A DNA stretch of 10,919 bases from Bacteroidales bacterium (GCA_017645985.1 JAGCNK010000064.1:1-10919); one strand, 5' to 3'. Counted from the first letter of the stretch, positions 1 to 7,631 are shown. Numbers and translations: made by a program. The notes: generated by a model not told the origin, from the letters alone.

Positions 1-2389
1 TTGCGTCAGATATTTGCGATGCGCGTCCTTTGTAGATTACCATCTGGTCGGGCACGTCGTTCATCTGGTAATAGATTTTTACTTTGCCTTTCTTCTTTTT
101 GAGGTCGAAGGTCTTAACGGTGCTGTGGTAACCTTTGGAGCGGATTTCGGTGCCGCAGGGAAGTATCTCCTCGCTAAACTCTAACGATTTTTTGGGGATG
201 ATGATGGTCTTGTTGGGCGTGTACATAAACGAACCGATAAACTCGTCGTGACCCTGTGCGGTGATTTTTACGTCTACCTTGTCGGTGGTGTCGGCGTTGA
301 GTTGGTCGATAGTAGCCTTGCCTTTCACGTCGCTGCGGTCGTCGAACACCTGACCTTTGCACTCCAAGTGAACTGTGGCGTCGGCAAGCGGATTGCCGGT
401 CTCCTCGTCAACGATAGTGAGCACAATGCCTTTTACCACTTGAACAGGTTCGGGAGCGGGTTGGGGCTCAGGTTCGGGTTGCGGTTCGGGAGCAGGTTGA
501 GGCTCGGGCTGCGGTTCGGGTTCGGGCTGTGTGTTGGTGTCGGTAGAATCTGCAACTGCTACTACGGGAGTTGAAGTTTTATCTACGATAACAGGTACTA
601 AGTACTTGTAAATCACGAAACCAAGAATTGCCAACAAAGGCAGCAGCCATATCAAGAACAACCACGGACTGCGGCCTACATACATATTTACAAGTTCCTT
701 GTCCTTGGTGCATTCGCACTGAGTCTGCGTGGTTTTGTTTTTGTATTCGGTGGTGATAACGTATTTTTTGCCGCGGGGCAGTTCGTTGACATACACACGA
801 CCGTTCTCGTTGGTGATGCGGTTGATATCCTTGTGACCATCCGAAATGGTAACGCGGAGGTTGGGAATATCTTGTTTCTTCTTGTTCTGAATATGGATTT
901 CGAGGTCGGAGATGGCTGCCTTGCCGAGGATTTTCAGACCTTTGAGAATGTAGAGGTCGTTGTCCTTGGTGAATTGGAACTTGTGGCGGCGGCTTCCGAG
1001 ACCGTCGATCATCTGAGTGCAGGTAACCTCGGTGTCGAACGGCACTTTGTTGAGAGTGATTTCGCCGTTGTCGTTGGTTACAAGTTCGGTTTTGTAGTCG
1101 TCGAACTCACAGCGGATGAGCGAGTTGGTGATGATAGCGCCGCTGTCGTCGAGCACGCGGATGTTCATCACGCCTTCGGTGGATTTCTTTTTCACCTTGA
1201 TTTCCGCCATATTGAAACCTTCCTGAGTGGTGAGGTCGATAATGGCGCGGTTGAAATTCTTGTCGGTGCAAGTAATTGTTACTTCGGCGTTTACTGGCAG
1301 ATTGTCAACAATCACCTTTCCGTTTTTGTCGGATGTGAACGAGTGACTTGCGCCCGGATATTCTATGGTGATATCCACATTTGGCACAGTTTCGCCGCTG
1401 TCGTTGATTACAGTGGTTTCGAGTTCTGCCGACGGAGATGAGCCGTTGAAAATATATTCGTCGCGCTGCGGGTCGCATACAAACGACTGGGTGATGTCGT
1501 CCTGCTTTGCGATAATTTCTGTTTTTTCGGGAATGTCGCGGAGGGTGATTCGTCCGTTCTGGTCGGCGGTTTCGTGGAAAGTGCGTCCGTCGTAGGTGAA
1601 CGATATAGTTGCGCCCGGTATCGGCTTGCCGTTCTTGTCTACGATTTTGAAAGTCATATCGGCGCTCTTGGTTCCAATCAGGAGGTGATATTCGTCGCTA
1701 CCGTCGCAGATGTATTCTGTGAGCGAGTTTTCTTCGTCGGTTTCGGCGGTGAACTTGTCGCCGAGGGGAATATCCTCAACGCAAGCGTAGCCCATACTGT
1801 CGGTCTGCAGTTGGTAGATCTTGCCGAGATGGTTCACTACCACTTTTTTGTTTACCGATGGAGTGCCGTTGTCGAGCACTTTGATTTTTATGGTGTCCAC
1901 TTTGAGCGGAACAAGTTTCTTGATGATACCCGAGCCGGAGTTGAAGTCGTCGCCGATGAAACCCCACCTTATTAATACATAGTTGACCTTTCCGTTAGAA
2001 TTAGTGATTCGGAAGATGTTGTCGTAGTCGGGAATTTCGATGCACGAGTCGAGGATTTCAAAAATCTCGTCGATTTCGTGCTTGTCGCCCTTGCGGAGCA
2101 TATAGTAAGCCGATTTGTACATACGGTTTACCTGGTATTTGATTCTTCCCTTGGCGGTTTTCTGTTCCTCTTCGGTAAGTTTGTTGAATGGTTCTGGATT
2201 GCCGTCAAACTCGGTGTGCCAAGTGATTTTGTCCTGACCTGCCGGAATGGGTTTTGCAAGCACGGTGTACTCCTTACCCTCCTCAAACAGTTTTTTAAGT
2301 TGGTTGTAGCGTTTAATGTTTTCGCTCGTTCCTGCGGTAAAGACCGGTCTTACCGACGATATGTCGGTGGTTATTATGGGTTGGCTCAT
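1..2389 (-). CDS. Single-pass membrane protein with tandem CnaB-like repeats (C-terminus beyond window)
   Basis: The reading frame starts at the ATG at 2387-2389 and stays open for 796 codons to the left edge, so the C-terminus is missing. No signal peptide is seen. Residues 7-144 form a mainly helical N-terminal domain ending in RWGF that resembles the start of the upstream subtilase. Residues about 165-571 hold five beta-sandwich repeats of 75-85 residues, each with a 'G..(I/V)P...V.I' strand and a T(D/N).NG(R/K/E).(T/V).L hairpin, as in CarboxypepD_reg/CnaB domains. A membrane helix spans about 575-601. A Pro-Glu-Gln linker follows at 621-648, then a sixth repeat at 651-735 and a beta-rich segment containing PDQMVIYKG. 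The gene lies 35 bases after the subtilase stop, with an A-rich leader (AGAAAAGCAAA) typical of Bacteroidota, so the two are probably co-transcribed. A structural or docking role at the envelope is inferred. I do not recognise a named family, and no enzymatic motif is visible. Confidence 0.85.
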   Translation of the reverse strand, partial: MSQPIITTDISSVRPVFTAGTSENIKRYNQLKKLFEEGKEYTVLAKPIPAGQDKITWHTEFDGNPEPFNKLTEEEQKTAKGRIKYQVNRMYKSAYYMLRKGDKHEIDEIFEILDSCIEIPDYDNIFRITNSNGKVNYVLIRWGFIGDDFNSGSGIIKKLVPLKVDTIKIKVLDNGTPSVNKKVVVNHLGKIYQLQTDSMGYACVEDIPLGDKFTAETDEENSLTEYICDGSDEYHLLIGTKSADMTFKIVDKNGKPIPGATISFTYDGRTFHETADQNGRITLRDIPEKTEIIAKQDDITQSFVCDPQRDEYIFNGSSPSAELETTVINDSGETVPNVDITIEYPGASHSFTSDKNGKVIVDNLPVNAEVTITCTDKNFNRAIIDLTTQEGFNMAEIKVKKKSTEGVMNIRVLDDSGAIITNSLIRCEFDDYKTELVTNDNGEITLNKVPFDTEVTCTQMIDGLGSRRHKFQFTKDNDLYILKGLKILGKAAISDLEIHIQNKKKQDIPNLRVTISDGHKDINRITNENGRVYVNELPRGKKYVITTEYKNKTTQTQCECTKDKELVNMYVGRSPWLFLIWLLPLLAILGFVIYKYLVPVIVDKTSTPVVAVADSTDTNTQPEPEPQPEPQPAPEPQPEPEPQPAPEPVQVVKGIVLTIVDEETGNPLADATVHLECKGQVFDDRSDVKGKATIDQLNADTTDKVDVKITAQGHDEFIGSFMYTPNKTIIIPKKSLEFSEEILPCGTEIRSKGYHSTVKTFDLKKKKGKVKIYYQMNDVPDQMVIYKGRASQISDA
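445..530 (-). repeat. Pro-Glu-Gln low-complexity linker
   Basis: The DNA is a run of imperfect 12- to 18-base repeats (ggttcgggt / ggagcaggttgaggctc type). It encodes residues about 621-648 of the left-hand gene, alternating PEPQ and PAPEPQ units. It lies directly after the membrane helix and before the sixth beta-sandwich repeat, so it probably acts as an extended spacer on the far side of the membrane. Repeat number in such tracts often varies between strains. Confidence 0.85.
677..1897 (-). repeat. Five tandem beta-sandwich (CnaB/CarboxypepD_reg-like) protein repeats
   Basis: Protein-level repeats within the left-hand gene, residues about 165-240, 241-318, 319-400, 403-485 and 488-571. 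Shared landmarks are an opening strand (such as MTFKIVDKNGKPIPGATISF), a central hairpin with 'DQNGRITL', 'DKNGKVIV', 'NDNGEITL' or 'NENGRVYV', and a closing strand often ending in a Tyr-containing motif. The repeats are divergent in sequence, so they are old duplications rather than recent DNA copies. A sixth copy follows the membrane helix at residues 651-735 (about positions 185-439). Confidence 0.75.
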
Positions 2390-2424
2390 TTTGCTTTTCT
2401 ATTGTTTTCTTGTATGTTTGTGTT

Positions 2425-4911
2425 TTATAATATTTTAATCATTTTGAATCCTACTAACGGCTCGCCCTCGAATTCGGCTTTGCAGTCGGCTCCGTCGGTC
2501 TTGTTGCCGTCCTGGCTGCAGGTGAACTTGTATGGGTGGTATCCGTCGTCGGGATAGTTTTCGTTGGTGGCGTCCGAAGTCTGCTGCAACACCAGTTTGC
2601 CGTCGGCGAATGTTACAGTGAGCGGCGAACGGAAGTCCTTGCCATCGGCCTGAGAATAAACGATTTCGCCTTTGCCGCCGTTTTCGATAGTGAAGAACAG
2701 ACGGATGTCGACAGAGTCTTTGGTAGAGTAGAGGTCGGTGGTGCTTTTCCACTTACCCTGCGCAAAGTCGGCGTTGGTGGCGTCGTCGGGAATGTTGAGC
2801 ACTCCGCCGGGACTTTTCAATGCGGCTTCGATTTGTAGCAGAGGACCAATCTGAGGATTGCTGTTGAGCGGTTTGGCGGTCTTTTTCAAGATGGCCACAA
2901 TGTCTTCGGCTTTGATGTGGGGATGGGCTGAACGCATCAACGCTGCCGCACCTGCCACTATGGGACTTGCCATACTTGTGCCGTCGAGATATTCATATTT
3001 GGCTCCGGGAACGCTGCTGTAAATGTCGACACCGGGTGCCGAAATGGTGGCATATTCGCCGTGGTTGCTAAACTCGGCTTTGGGTTTTGCGTTTTTCTGA
3101 TACGCCGACACTGTGAGAGTTTTGGGCGAACGTGCAAAAGGGTCGATGCCCGTGATGATGTTCTGGTTGCCTGCCGCAATCACAAGCACAATGTCCTCGT
3201 CGAGACTGAATTGAAAAAGGTCGCTCCAAAACTGGGCCTCGTCGGGATATTCGTTGTGGGCAAGTTCGCGCTGCTGGCTTGTGGGCAGCGAAAGAATCTC
3301 CTCGCCGAAATATGTTCCGAGCGAGAGGTTTACCACCTTGGCGTTGTGGTGAATGGCGTAGAGAATGCCAGCCACTACTGAAATGGTTTGCATATTGCCA
3401 TATTCGTCGGCTATCTTGATAGGCATAAGTTTGCAGTTGGGAGCAATGCCGCACAATCCTTGTCCGTTGTCGGCGAGACCCACTGCAGTGCCAGCCACGT
3501 GTGTGCCGTGCTCGTTGCCTTCGCCTCCGCAAACCGACACCTGTGTGCTGCCGGTGGTGATGTCGTAGGGCGAAACAATCTTGCCTTTAAATTCGGGGTG
3601 GTTGAGGTCGAAACCGTTGTCTACCACAGCCACTATTACGTTGGGGTCGCCTTTGGTGATGTCCCACGCCTGATATGCCTGAACCTCATTGAAATACCAG
3701 GCTTTTTTTGCTTCCGAAAAAGCAGGGTCGGAGGCTTTGTATTCGCCTGTGAACATAGTGTTTGAGAACGCTAACTTCACTTCGTCCATAGCCTTCAACT
3801 TGGTCATCCACTCTTTCCATTCGCCTTCGGGTGTCTCCACCTGCATCAGTTTGATTACGGTGTCGCAATATACGATTTTCAAATCCTCAGCATACTGGTC
3901 GTGGAGTTTCTGAGCAAACGACAATGCGTTAACGCCCTTGTTGAGAGCGATGTTCACCTTGTCGGAAAACACACGGCGCCGTCCCGGGTCTTCTGGGTCG
4001 ACGATTACACGTGTGGTGTCGATAGGGGGTATCACATTTGGGTTGTCGGGCAACAGATTGGAATAGTCGCCCGGATTTGTGGGGTCGTTGTTTTCGTTGT
4101 GGGTGTTGTTGCCTTCGTCTTTAGGGTCGGGCTTTCCGAAAAAGTGGAAGTAGAGCCAGACCAAGAGCAGAGCCAAAAGAATTCCAAGAAGGAACCACAG
4201 CCATCCCGGAAGACCTTTTTTCTTGCCGCCGTTGTCTGTGGGCGGAGTAGGAGGTGGGGGAGGAGGCGTTGCTCCTGCGCTCTGAGTCTGCATTGTAGGT
4301 GCAGGCGGAGGAGTGGGTTGCGGTGGCGGCGGAGGTGTAGGAGTTTCGGGTGCGGAAACCTGTGGAGCAGGTGGTTCGGGAGGTGCGGGTTGCGATATTG
4401 TGGGCATATCGGCAACGGCAGCGGCGGTAACAGGTTTTTCGATTTTGGCATCGAGTTTAAAGTTTACCTTCTGTGATTCTTCGCTACTGAAACCCCAGAT
4501 AGTGAGCACTATACGTTCGCCGTCAACGATTACAGAATCGAGCGAAGGTACTTCGATGGCAAGAAGTAGCAGTTCGCCGAGTTCTTTTTGGTGAGGGTCG
4601 CCCGACTGCGAAAGTTCGTTGGCAAAATTCTTTATCTTGTTGATAATGGTTTGCAGATTAACACGCGCCTGTTCTTGTTTAGCGGCGTCTAATTGCGTAA
4701 AGGGCACACCGTTGGGTACAGCCGCGCTCATCCATCGTGCTTGTCCCGAAGTGATAAGCGGCTCAGCCAAAAACTCAGGGTAGTACCCTCCGAGACCGTT
4801 TTTTAAGATGGTTTCCAATTGTGAAAACCTTGCGTGCACGGGTTCTCCGTACCATATCAGCGGACGGTATTCGCGCAAGTCGGCGGTGTTGATTACTTTT
4901 TTTGTTGCCAT
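2425..4911 (-). CDS. Membrane-anchored subtilisin-like serine protease (S8 family)
   Basis: An 828-residue protein starting at ATG 4909-4911; an in-frame stop lies five codons upstream. The catalytic triad is complete: Asp431 (VVDNG), His468 (HGTHVAGT) and Ser646 (GTSMASP), with oxyanion Asn582 (AAGN). Domains in order: a helical N-terminal domain (about 9-141, ending in IWGF), a proline-rich linker (172-224), a KKK stop followed by one membrane helix (233-258), a propeptide-like segment resembling inhibitor I9 (about 312-385), the protease domain (about 405-700) and a beta-rich C-terminal domain (714-828) with Cys798 and Cys810. There is no signal peptide. Positive charges before the helix predict N-terminus inside and protease in the periplasm. 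This is about twice the size of a simple subtilase and lacks a type IX secretion tail. Probable operon partner of the gene 35 bases downstream. Substrate unknown; cleavage of partner or envelope proteins is only inference. Confidence 0.93.
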   Translation of the reverse strand: MATKKVINTADLREYRPLIWYGEPVHARFSQLETILKNGLGGYYPEFLAEPLITSGQARWMSAAVPNGVPFTQLDAAKQEQARVNLQTIINKIKNFANELSQSGDPHQKELGELLLLAIEVPSLDSVIVDGERIVLTIWGFSSEESQKVNFKLDAKIEKPVTAAAVADMPTISQPAPPEPPAPQVSAPETPTPPPPPQPTPPPAPTMQTQSAGATPPPPPPTPPTDNGGKKKGLPGWLWFLLGILLALLLVWLYFHFFGKPDPKDEGNNTHNENNDPTNPGDYSNLLPDNPNVIPPIDTTRVIVDPEDPGRRRVFSDKVNIALNKGVNALSFAQKLHDQYAEDLKIVYCDTVIKLMQVETPEGEWKEWMTKLKAMDEVKLAFSNTMFTGEYKASDPAFSEAKKAWYFNEVQAYQAWDITKGDPNVIVAVVDNGFDLNHPEFKGKIVSPYDITTGSTQVSVCGGEGNEHGTHVAGTAVGLADNGQGLCGIAPNCKLMPIKIADEYGNMQTISVVAGILYAIHHNAKVVNLSLGTYFGEEILSLPTSQQRELAHNEYPDEAQFWSDLFQFSLDEDIVLVIAAGNQNIITGIDPFARSPKTLTVSAYQKNAKPKAEFSNHGEYATISAPGVDIYSSVPGAKYEYLDGTSMASPIVAGAAALMRSAHPHIKAEDIVAILKKTAKPLNSNPQIGPLLQIEAALKSPGGVLNIPDDATNADFAQGKWKSTTDLYSTKDSVDIRLFFTIENGGKGEIVYSQADGKDFRSPLTVTFADGKLVLQQTSDATNENYPDDGYHPYKFTCSQDGNKTDGADCKAEFEGEPLVGFKMIKIL
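4240..4398 (-). repeat. Proline-rich low-complexity linker in subtilase
   Basis: Encodes residues about 172-224, where more than half are proline, in runs such as PTPPPPPQPTPPPAP. On the plus strand it reads as a G-rich stretch (ggaggtgggggaggaggcg). It connects the predicted cytoplasmic N-terminal domain to the membrane helix and lets that domain reach away from the membrane. Confidence 0.85.
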
Positions 4912-5024
4912 CAGAATATAGTGCTAAAAAATAATGCTTAAAATTACAACATTTTTTTTATACAGAGTATATTTTGATGCAAAAAAATCAAAAATTTTAA
5001 AAACGAATTACTGCAGACAGAAAA
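4912..5024 (-). promoter_or_regulatory. AT-rich intergenic spacer ahead of the subtilase operon, possible promoter
   Basis: A 113-base gap between the DUF5686 stop and the subtilase ATG, strongly AT-rich compared with the coding DNA. It contains a 7-base inverted repeat (TTTTGAT / ATCAAAA at 4972-4978 and 4987-4993). Near-matches to the Bacteroides -7 box (TAnnTTTG) exist, such as TAATTTTA, but none is paired with a well-spaced TTTG at -33. I see no GC-rich terminator hairpin for the preceding gene, so read-through is possible. The subtilase start has no Shine-Dalgarno sequence. Confidence 0.3.
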
Positions 5025-7487
5025 TTATAAAATCACCTGAGCTTTGAACATGATGGCAAATTTGGTGATGCCCGGAGTGTCTAAGTGGGTGAGTCGCCAG
5101 ATTGCGTCCACACGGAAAAACTTGAAAATGTTTTCTAACCCCACACCTGCTTCGGCGTATGGCTTGTTTACGTTGCCGAGCGACGAGGGGAAGTCCAACA
5201 GTGCGTGTTCGCGGCAGTTTTTATCTGAAATGTCGCCTACGAGACCTTTGGCGTAGACAATCTCACGCCATTTCAGCTTGCGCATAAGTGGAATGCGGTT
5301 GAGGAAGAATCCGTTGAAATGGTGCTCCAAGGTTGCGCTCAGATATGTGTCGGAGGCAAACTCGTAGAGGTTCATCATATTGTATGCGTAGGTGTCGAAT
5401 GCGTATGTCTCGTTGCCTTCGTGGAGCTTGAGCAGCGGAAACGGTACTGTGCCGAACACCTTTCCTGCCTCGATAAGGTAGCGGAGCTTGCCCAGAGGAT
5501 TCACCGAGAGCTGCTGCTGTACTGACGATGTGATGCGGTAATACTTGTCGAAAGTGCCGTTGTTGTTCCAAAGTCCTACTGTGGCGTTGAGGTCGAATGC
5601 GGGATAGTCGCTCGACATGCTCACACGGAAAAACTGTCCGGCAACGAATTTCTCATTGTAGCAGAAGTGCGTGTTGAGGCTCAGCTCGTAGCTTTCGATG
5701 TTGTGAAGGTCGATTTGCAACGACTCGTTTCTAAATGGGATAACGTCTGACGGATATAGGCGGCGGTATTGCACGCCCACAGTGTTGGAGAATCCTTGGA
5801 AATATTCGTGTTCGTATTTGTATTTGAACTCCTGAGCCAGCAGCAGGTTGTCGTTTTCGCGACGGGCAAGAATGGTTGACAGGATGTTGTCTTCGGTGAA
5901 GGCGTTGATCGACTGTCCCAGTTGCTCGTAGTCGTACTTGTATTGCATCTCGATGGTGCGGCGGGGTGCTTTGTTTACCATATAGATGAATCCAGCTCCG
6001 TATTTAACTTTCTGATCCTTAGTACCGTATGCCACGTGAGCATTGAACTTGATATCTGTGCTGAAGTCGTTGCTTGTGCGTCCGCCCACACGGAAACGGT
6101 GTCCCTCTATTGGGTTGTGGCTGTATATTTTGAAATACGGTCCGAATTCCCACCACGAGTGCGCCCAGTAGCCTGTGATGAACATATTGATGGTGTTGGT
6201 GATGGTGTGGAAAATCGGCACCTCCTTAACGCTGTCCACCATAGCGTAGATGTTCTGCTCCTTCTCTGTGAGACGTTCGTGTCGCTGGCTGTTCCAAAAC
6301 GTAGAGTCGCGGGTGAGGGCTTCGTCGAGCACGATGGTCTCCTCGGTGTTCGATGCCGAAAACATATTGGAGTCAAACTCGGGATTTATTTTGATGTCGC
6401 GTCGCGAAGTGGTCTTGCGTCCAAACAGACCCATTGTCTTGTCGGTGATGTTGAAATCTACAAACAGCTCCTCCTTTTGCAAAAACCACGCTGAATCTAT
6501 GTAGACATATTCCTGCGAGATGGTCATATCGTTGACGTAGTTGATGTTTACGTCGTTGTTCATCTTGGCGGTAACTTTCTTCACAGCCCAGGTGGAGTCG
6601 TTAATCCAAAGCTCGCCGTTGAAAGCGAACTCCTGCTTGTGCTTGGGTTTGAACGCCAGGTGATAAAGGTAATGGCCGTCTTCGTAGAGCGAATCCAAAA
6701 GATAGTATTTGTAATTGGCTTTCCAATAGTCGGATATGGGCGAAACGAACTGATGTCCGAATGCCGGAATGTAGTTTTTGTAGATGTTAACGTCGATGAG
6801 CATCTGTCCTGTGTATTGCGACACGTTGGCGCTCTCCACGCCCGAAACGCGGCTGCCCGAAATCACCTCCTTCTTTTTCGAAGGACTTGATTTGTAATAT
6901 ATGTCTGACATTGTTTCGGTAATGAACACCGGAAGATAAACCTTTCCAGTTTCGGCGGAGGTGTCGGCGTAGTTCATCACAAAGTCGAAATTCTTCATAA
7001 TGCCTTTTTCGGTCATTGTGGGACTAACGTTGCTGAGGTCGAGCTCCATCTTGTTGTAGCACTGGTATTGGTATCCGTCAAGACGGTCGGGATTGTTTTT
7101 CTTCCTGTTTGCCTCCACGTTTCGCATAATTCGCCAGGCAGGATTTTCGCCGGGACGGATCACTATCTCGTTGAGAACCATGTCGCCCTGCATCAGTTCC
7201 ACGTTGATTTCCTGATAGATGTTGGGTTTTACAGCCACGGTGTACGATTCGTAGCCGAGCATTGAGAACGAGATGGAGTCGCATTTTTGGTTGGTCTGCA
7301 TATTGTAGACGCCTTCGGGGTCTGTGATTGTGCCTACGGTGGTGCCTACAAACACAACGTTGGCAAACGGCAGAGGTTCGCCTGTAGATGCGTCGGTAAC
7401 GAGACCCCTTACCTTGGTCTGTGCCGAAATGCTTATAGAAACAAGCATCAAGGCGGTTAATAGATTAATTTGTATGAGGTTTTTCAT
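5025..7487 (-). CDS. DUF5686 outer-membrane protein with carboxypeptidase-like regulatory domain
   Basis: An 820-residue protein starting at ATG 7485-7487. Residues 1-22 are a clear signal peptide, with likely cleavage after ISA before QTK. Residues about 26-105 are a CarboxypepD_reg-like beta sandwich (VRGLVTDASTGEPLPFANV, then a GTITDPEGVY hairpin), the plug-adjacent domain also seen at the start of SusC-type receptors. The rest matches the DUF5686 family as I know it: a periplasmic beta-rich part, the landmark WWEFGPYFKIYSHNPIEGHR and GGRTS around residues 450-475, and a C-terminal series of amphipathic strands expected to form an outer-membrane barrel. The last residue is Leu rather than the usual aromatic, after FAIMFKAQVIL. 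Family function is unknown; it is not a SusC transporter because no TonB-receptor plug follows. It has its own promoter and is separated from the upstream gene by a terminator. Confidence 0.9.
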   Translation of the reverse strand: MKNLIQINLLTALMLVSISISAQTKVRGLVTDASTGEPLPFANVVFVGTTVGTITDPEGVYNMQTNQKCDSISFSMLGYESYTVAVKPNIYQEINVELMQGDMVLNEIVIRPGENPAWRIMRNVEANRKKNNPDRLDGYQYQCYNKMELDLSNVSPTMTEKGIMKNFDFVMNYADTSAETGKVYLPVFITETMSDIYYKSSPSKKKEVISGSRVSGVESANVSQYTGQMLIDVNIYKNYIPAFGHQFVSPISDYWKANYKYYLLDSLYEDGHYLYHLAFKPKHKQEFAFNGELWINDSTWAVKKVTAKMNNDVNINYVNDMTISQEYVYIDSAWFLQKEELFVDFNITDKTMGLFGRKTTSRRDIKINPEFDSNMFSASNTEETIVLDEALTRDSTFWNSQRHERLTEKEQNIYAMVDSVKEVPIFHTITNTINMFITGYWAHSWWEFGPYFKIYSHNPIEGHRFRVGGRTSNDFSTDIKFNAHVAYGTKDQKVKYGAGFIYMVNKAPRRTIEMQYKYDYEQLGQSINAFTEDNILSTILARRENDNLLLAQEFKYKYEHEYFQGFSNTVGVQYRRLYPSDVIPFRNESLQIDLHNIESYELSLNTHFCYNEKFVAGQFFRVSMSSDYPAFDLNATVGLWNNNGTFDKYYRITSSVQQQLSVNPLGKLRYLIEAGKVFGTVPFPLLKLHEGNETYAFDTYAYNMMNLYEFASDTYLSATLEHHFNGFFLNRIPLMRKLKWREIVYAKGLVGDISDKNCREHALLDFPSSLGNVNKPYAEAGVGLENIFKFFRVDAIWRLTHLDTPGITKFAIMFKAQVIL

Positions 7488-7522
7488 TTTCGGTTTGGTT
7501 TCCTTGTGTTTGTATTGCGCTG

Positions 7523-7555
7523 CAAAGATACATTACATTTTTATTGTAACACAAT
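7523..7555 (-). promoter_or_regulatory. Bacteroides-type promoter of the DUF5686 gene
   Basis: Read on the minus strand, TATCTTTG (7523-7530) matches the Bacteroidota -7 consensus TAnnTTTG at every defined base. ATTG (7552-7555), close to the -33 consensus TTTG, lies 21 bases upstream of it. Transcription would begin around 7515-7520, giving a leader of about 30 bases to the ATG at 7487. The leader is A-rich with AAGGA at 7501-7505, 13 bases before the start, too far to be a strong ribosome-binding site. The position just downstream of a terminator supports a new transcription unit. Confidence 0.8.
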
Positions 7556-7595
7556 TATTTGTTTTAATTTTTCCTAAAATTGTGATAGTTAACCC

Positions 7596-7631
7596 AAAAA
7601 AAATAGCGGGGGCGGCATTTGCCGCTCCCGC
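7596..7631 (-). terminator. Rho-independent terminator after the DUF2723 gene
   Basis: On the minus strand the hairpin is GCGGG-A-GCGGC, loop AAAT, GCCGC-C-CCCGC: ten GC-rich pairs with one A/C mismatch. It is followed by TA and eight T residues. It sits about 50 bases after the stop at 7683. The other side lacks a T tract, so it acts only on leftward transcription. Confidence 0.92.

Noticed and set aside
445..667. TonB-like protein, suggested by a membrane helix followed by Pro-Glu repeats
   Set aside because: TonB has its helix at the N-terminus and a characteristic C-terminal domain. Here the helix is at residue 575 and a CnaB-like repeat follows the linker.
833..1441. Plus-strand open frame of 202 codons
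   Set aside because: It is antisense to the repeat-protein gene, which has a continuous 796-codon frame with coherent repeats.
2425..2772. Type IX secretion C-terminal sorting domain on the subtilase
   Set aside because: The protein lacks a signal peptide, is membrane-anchored, and its C-terminus lacks the usual Gly- and Lys-rich sorting pattern.
3901..4476. Plus-strand open frame of 191 codons opposite the subtilase linker
   Set aside because: Its Arg-, Cys- and Gly-rich translation is the mirror of the proline-rich linker and has no independent support.
4912..5024. Intrinsic terminator for the DUF5686 gene
   Set aside because: The only inverted repeat is AT-rich and is not followed by a T tract on the minus strand.
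5025..7487. SusC/TonB-dependent receptor
   Set aside because: The N-terminal CarboxypepD_reg-like domain is shared with SusC, but no TonB plug domain follows and the later motifs fit DUF5686.
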